From positions 1 through 17,435 of the forward strand of contig JAJYLN010000029.1 of NCBI GenBank assembly GCA_021787665.1: a stretch of DNA of 17,435 nucleotides. Reading direction: 5' to 3'. This document shows, one piece after another, positions 14,991 through 17,435 of the stretch. The notes under the pieces were generated by a model. That model was not told where the DNA came from. It saw only the letters and a program-made list of their open reading frames with translations, and did no database searches. The position numbers and the translations under genes are program-made. Each line of letters starts with the position of its first letter. The stretch's first letter is position 1. The DNA comes from a bacterium. Its GTDB lineage: Bacteria > JAMCPX01.

Positions 14991-15034
14991 TGGCGGACAC
15001 CGTTACCGGCACCGGGGAGAGCACGGGTCCGTCG
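14991..15034 (+). other. Predicted GC-rich leader hairpin before the malic enzyme start
   Basis: TGGCGGAC (14991-14998) pairs with GTCCGTCG (15027-15034), with two wobble pairs. CCGT (15000-15003) pairs with ACGG (15023-15026). Together they make a 12-bp stem with one bulged A at 14999 and a 19-nt loop. It ends 4 nt before the ribosome binding site AAGGAG (15039-15044). It could tune translation, or be chance in GC-rich DNA. Confidence 0.3.
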
Positions 15035-15038
15035 ATAC

Positions 15039-15044
15039 AAGGAG
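15039..15044 (+). promoter_or_regulatory. Ribosome binding site that fixes the GTG start of malic enzyme
   Basis: AAGGAG, 6 nt upstream of GTG 15051. An ATG 66 nt earlier (14985) is in frame but has no such site, and its extra residues are basic and unlike the family. The ATG at 15050 is out of frame. Confidence 0.75.
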
Positions 15045-15050
15045 ACTCAT

Positions 15051-16472
15051 GTGACGACAGTACCGAACGTAAGCTATAGTATAACGGTGAGGCTCGAGAT
15101 ACGGAATGTGCCGGGCATGCTCGGAAGGGTGACCACGGCGATAGGCAGGGCGGGCGGCGATATCGGAGCAGTCGATCTCGTCGGGTTCGCAAAGGATACG
15201 ATCATCCGGGACATGACGGTAAAGGCCAGGGACGAGGTGCACTCCGAGCAGATTATCTCCACCCTCAAAAAATTAGCCGGCGTGGACGTGGTGAGTGTCT
15301 CGGACAGGGTCTTTCTCTATCACCTCGGGGGCAAGATCGCGGTGATCGGCCACAACCCCATAAAGACGAGGGATGATCTATCGCTTGCTTATACCCCAGG
15401 CGTCGCCAGGGTATCGAGGGCCATCGCTGAAGACAAAGACAAGTCGTTTACCCTCACGATACGAAAGAACACGGTAGCCGTCGTGTCCGACGGCACCGCG
15501 GTGCTCGGGCTCGGTGACATCGGCCCTGAGGCGGCCCTGCCGGTGATGGAGGGCAAGGCCCTGCTGTTCAAGGAGTTCGCCAACGTGGATGCCTTCCCGA
15601 TCGTGCTGAGAACGAAGGATCCGGACGCGATCGTCGAGACGGTGAGACTGATCGCCGGAGGGTTTGGTGGCATAAACCTCGAAGATATATCCGCGCCGAG
15701 GTGTTTCTACATCGAGGACGAGTTGAAGAAGGTCCTCGATATCCCGGTGTTCCACGACGATCAACACGGAACCGCGGTCGTGCTGCTTGCGGCCCTGACC
15801 AATGCGCTCCGGGTGGTGGGGAAGAGGTTCGAGGGCATCAAGGTCGTGCTCTCCGGGGCAGGCGCAGCGGGTATGTCTATCGCGAAGCTGCTCATACAGA
15901 AACGCGTGAAAGATCTGATCGTCAACGACAGGGACGGGTTGATCTTCCGCGGGAGGGAAAAAGGCATGAACCCGTACGTCTCATGGCTCTCCGAGCACTC
16001 GAACAGGCACAACGTCGCCGGGAGTCTCTCGGAGGCGTTCAGCGGTGCGGATGTGTTCATCGGCGTGTCTGCGCCGAACATCGTGAAGCCGGCGGATCTC
16101 AGGAAAATGACAAAATCCGCGATCGTGTTCGCCATGGCGAACCCCGACCCTGAGATTGCACCGGAGATTGCGCGGAGGTACGCGCGGGTCGTCGCGACGG
16201 GCAGGTCCGACTACCCCAATCAGATAAACAACGTGCTGTGTTTCCCCGGTATGTTCCGGGGGACGCTGGATGTGAGGGCGAGGAGTATAAACGACGAGAT
16301 GATGCTCGCTGCTGCCGAGGCAATAGCGCACCTCATAAAGACCTCTGACCTGAGCGAGGACTACATCGTTCCGAGCGTTTTTGACAAAAACGTCGTCAAG
16401 GCTGTGGCCCAGGCTGTGAGCGACGCTGCCTACAGAAGCGGCGTGGCGCGCAAGAAGCTGAAGCTGTTATGA
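15051..16472 (+). CDS. ACT domain-malic enzyme fusion (NAD(P)-dependent malate dehydrogenase, decarboxylating)
   Basis: A 473-residue protein from a GTG start. Residues about 8-85 are an ACT domain (ITVRLEIRNVPGMLGRVTTA, GGDIGAVDLV), a small ligand-binding regulatory module. Residues about 90-465 are a short-form bacterial malic enzyme, oxidising malate to pyruvate, CO2 and NAD(P)H. Family residues are in place: Tyr in LAYTPGVARV (Y114), Lys in MEGKALLFKEFA (K169), metal-binding acids in NLEDISAPRCF (E211, D212) and FHDDQHGTA (D236/D237), and a Rossmann GAGAAG (269-274). Catalytic residues are assigned by family knowledge. The ACT domain suggests allosteric control by a small molecule, probably an amino acid, but the ligand and the NAD or NADP preference are not visible. 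It stands alone, upstream of the AMIN lipoprotein gene. Confidence 0.93.
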   Translation: MTTVPNVSYSITVRLEIRNVPGMLGRVTTAIGRAGGDIGAVDLVGFAKDTIIRDMTVKARDEVHSEQIISTLKKLAGVDVVSVSDRVFLYHLGGKIAVIGHNPIKTRDDLSLAYTPGVARVSRAIAEDKDKSFTLTIRKNTVAVVSDGTAVLGLGDIGPEAALPVMEGKALLFKEFANVDAFPIVLRTKDPDAIVETVRLIAGGFGGINLEDISAPRCFYIEDELKKVLDIPVFHDDQHGTAVVLLAALTNALRVVGKRFEGIKVVLSGAGAAGMSIAKLLIQKRVKDLIVNDRDGLIFRGREKGMNPYVSWLSEHSNRHNVAGSLSEAFSGADVFIGVSAPNIVKPADLRKMTKSAIVFAMANPDPEIAPEIARRYARVVATGRSDYPNQINNVLCFPGMFRGTLDVRARSINDEMMLAAAEAIAHLIKTSDLSEDYIVPSVFDKNVVKAVAQAVSDAAYRSGVARKKLKLL

Positions 16473-16496
16473 GGGGGCGGTTACTGCAGAGCCCCC
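16473..16496 (+). terminator. Possible terminator-like hairpin after malic enzyme
   Basis: GGGGGC (16473-16478) pairs with GCCCCC (16491-16496) around a 12-nt loop, immediately after the stop codon. No T tract follows, so it is at best a weak or factor-assisted terminator or an mRNA 3'-end stabiliser. Confidence 0.35.
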
Positions 16497-16528
16497 GCTG
16501 CTGAACGTGGCCGCCGGTCCCAAAAAAC

Positions 16529-16557
16529 TTTAATTCGAACAATTTTTGTGGTATAGA
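16529..16557 (+). promoter_or_regulatory. Candidate promoter of the AMIN lipoprotein gene
   Basis: TTTAAT (16529-16534), 17-nt spacer, TATAGA (16552-16557), with an extended TG at 16549-16550. It lies in a locally AT-rich stretch (16521-16570) of otherwise GC-rich DNA. A start near 16564 leaves a leader of about 20 nt. This is the best sigma-70-like promoter in the window. Confidence 0.55.
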
Positions 16558-16571
16558 GAAAGAAAACTATC

Positions 16572-16578
16572 GAGGAGG
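16572..16578 (+). promoter_or_regulatory. Ribosome binding site of the AMIN lipoprotein gene
   Basis: GAGGAGG, 5 nt before ATG 16584. It fixes the start at the codon that yields a clean lipoprotein signal peptide. Confidence 0.8.
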
Positions 16579-16583
16579 CAATA

Positions 16584-17435
16584 ATGAAAAATAACCTGTT
16601 GCGTAAAGCAGTCCCGCTGCTCGCGGTCTTCATGCTTATGTCGTGCGGAGGCGCCGTCGTGGCCCCACCAGGAGTTAACTCGAAGCTCACCACTATCTCG
16701 ATAAACGATACCGCGGGCTCCACCATCATTACTATCCAGACCAGTAGCCTCCCGCAGTATGCCACGTTTGTGGCACAGTCCCCGCCTTCAGTTACGCTGG
16801 ATCTCGCATCTACGGACGCCTCAGGTGTCTCAAAGAAGCTGAACATCGACAACGGGTTTGTGAAGAAGATCACCGTCAAACAGCTTGGGGTAAGTACGGG
16901 ATATTCATCGAGGATAGTCGTAACGCTCGAAAGACCGCTTCCCTATAACGTGTCTGTGCAGGGCAATGACATTGTCCTTAGTATTACAAAGTCAAAACAC
17001 AAGATGACCGCACTCCTGCCCCCGACCGGGCAGGGACAAACCGTGACGACCCTGTCACCGGAGGGTATAGCGCCTACAGGATCAACTGTTCCTGAACTGC
17101 TTGCACCCGAGGCCCTTGCAGCGGGCCCGACGACCGGCCCGGAGGGGCTGGCGCCCATGGGAGAGGGCATGAGTGCCACGGCCCCGGCAGCCCCTGAGGC
17201 GCTTGCACCCGAGGCCCTTGCAGCGAGCCCGATGACCGGCCCGGAGGGGCTGGCGCCCATGGGAGAGGGCATGAGTGCCACGGCCCCGGCAGCCCCTGAG
17301 GCGCTTGTACCCGAGGCCCTTGCAGCGAGCCCGACGACCGGCCCGGAGGGGCTGGCGCCCATGGGAGAGGGCATGAGTGCCACGGCCCCGGCAGCCCCTG
17401 AGGCGCTTGCACCCGAGGCCCTTGCAGCGAGCCCG
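16584..17435 (+). CDS. AMIN-domain lipoprotein with tandem-repeat region (5' part; runs off the window)
   Basis: Open from ATG 16584 to the window edge (284 codons, no stop). The N-terminus has two Lys/Arg then a hydrophobic core ending FMLMSCGGA, a plausible type II signal peptide with lipidated C21. Residues about 33-135 look like an AMIN domain, with ISINDTAGSTIITIQTS, PSVTLDLAST, FVKKITVKQLG and RIVVTLERPLPYNVSVQGN. AMIN domains localise periplasmic proteins to the envelope and occur in PilQ secretins and AmiC amidases. From residue 173 the protein enters a Pro/Ala/Gly-rich region of 34-residue repeats, each LAPEALAASPTTGPEGLAPM followed by GEGMSATAPAAPEA, still in progress at the edge. 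A secretin or amidase domain could follow outside the window, so PilQ-like identity is possible but not shown. It has its own promoter and ribosome site. Confidence 0.8.
   Translation, partial: MKNNLLRKAVPLLAVFMLMSCGGAVVAPPGVNSKLTTISINDTAGSTIITIQTSSLPQYATFVAQSPPSVTLDLASTDASGVSKKLNIDNGFVKKITVKQLGVSTGYSSRIVVTLERPLPYNVSVQGNDIVLSITKSKHKMTALLPPTGQGQTVTTLSPEGIAPTGSTVPELLAPEALAAGPTTGPEGLAPMGEGMSATAPAAPEALAPEALAASPMTGPEGLAPMGEGMSATAPAAPEALVPEALAASPTTGPEGLAPMGEGMSATAPAAPEALAPEALAASP
17100..17435 (+). repeat. 102-bp in-frame tandem repeat (three full copies plus a partial fourth)
   Basis: Units at 17100-17201, 17202-17303, 17304-17405 and 17406-17435 (cut by the edge). Copies differ at only a few bases: GGC/AGC in unit 1, ACG/ATG in unit 2, GCA/GTA in unit 3. 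The near identity points to recent expansion or active homogenisation. The 34-residue unit is rich in Ala, Pro, Gly and Glu and keeps the reading frame. Confidence 0.97.

Noticed and set aside
16943-17412. Minus-strand open frames with repeated Pro/Ser/Gly/Ala units.
   Set aside because: They are the antisense reading of the 102-bp tandem repeat, with no ribosome site or domain of their own. The plus-strand lipoprotein has a signal peptide, ribosome site and promoter.
17100-17435. The 102-bp repeats as a CRISPR array.
   Set aside because: There are no spacers: the unit is contiguous, in frame and protein-coding, and there are no cas genes.

Overview
The window reads as a chromosomal segment of a Gram-negative bacterium. 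It has GC-rich coding DNA with heavy use of AGG (Arg) and ATA (Ile), an outer-membrane-type C-terminus on the first partial protein, and a lipoprotein with an AMIN domain at the far end. This mix of codon use and domains (PATAN/DUF4388, zinc-ribbon receiver, HEAT protein beside CheR) is what I associate with Desulfobacterota/Myxococcota or Nitrospirota-type lineages, but I cannot place it more exactly from sequence alone. There is no sign of phage, transposon, CRISPR, tRNA or rRNA.

Layout. 1-126: tail of a probable outer-membrane beta-barrel gene, closed by a clear intrinsic terminator (143-178). 272-1348: a lipid-kinase-type (diacylglycerol kinase catalytic fold) protein. 1441-14676: one long, tightly packed plus-strand chemosensory operon of eleven genes. 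14684-14938: a small conserved-looking minus-strand protein, convergent with the operon (7-nt gap). 15051-16472: an ACT-malic enzyme fusion. 16584-17435: the start of an AMIN-domain lipoprotein with a perfect-frame 102-bp tandem repeat, cut by the window edge.

The chemosensory operon is the centrepiece. Its order is PATAN-pseudoreceiver-GAF-like protein, CheY, CheA, ExeA-type AAA ATPase, CheW, CheW, membrane MCP, zinc-ribbon-receiver protein, HEAT-repeat protein, CheR, CheB. Gene junctions are start/stop overlaps or gaps of at most 8 nt, so the set is probably co-transcribed from a candidate extended -10 promoter at 1373-1401. The core (MCP, two CheW, CheA, CheY, CheR, CheB) is a complete signalling and adaptation circuit. 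Four non-core genes make it unusual: a PATAN protein whose receiver has lost its phospho-acceptor Asp, an ExeA-like ATPase, a receiver fused to a zinc ribbon and lacking the usual acidic pair, and a HEAT scaffold. No flagellar gene, CheC/CheX/CheZ phosphatase or CheD is present in the window. PATAN-receiver proteins act on type IV pilus motors in cyanobacteria, ExeA-type ATPases serve secretin systems, and AMIN domains occur in secretins, so my working inference is control of type IV pili, surface motility or envelope assembly rather than flagella. That is inference, not something the sequence proves.
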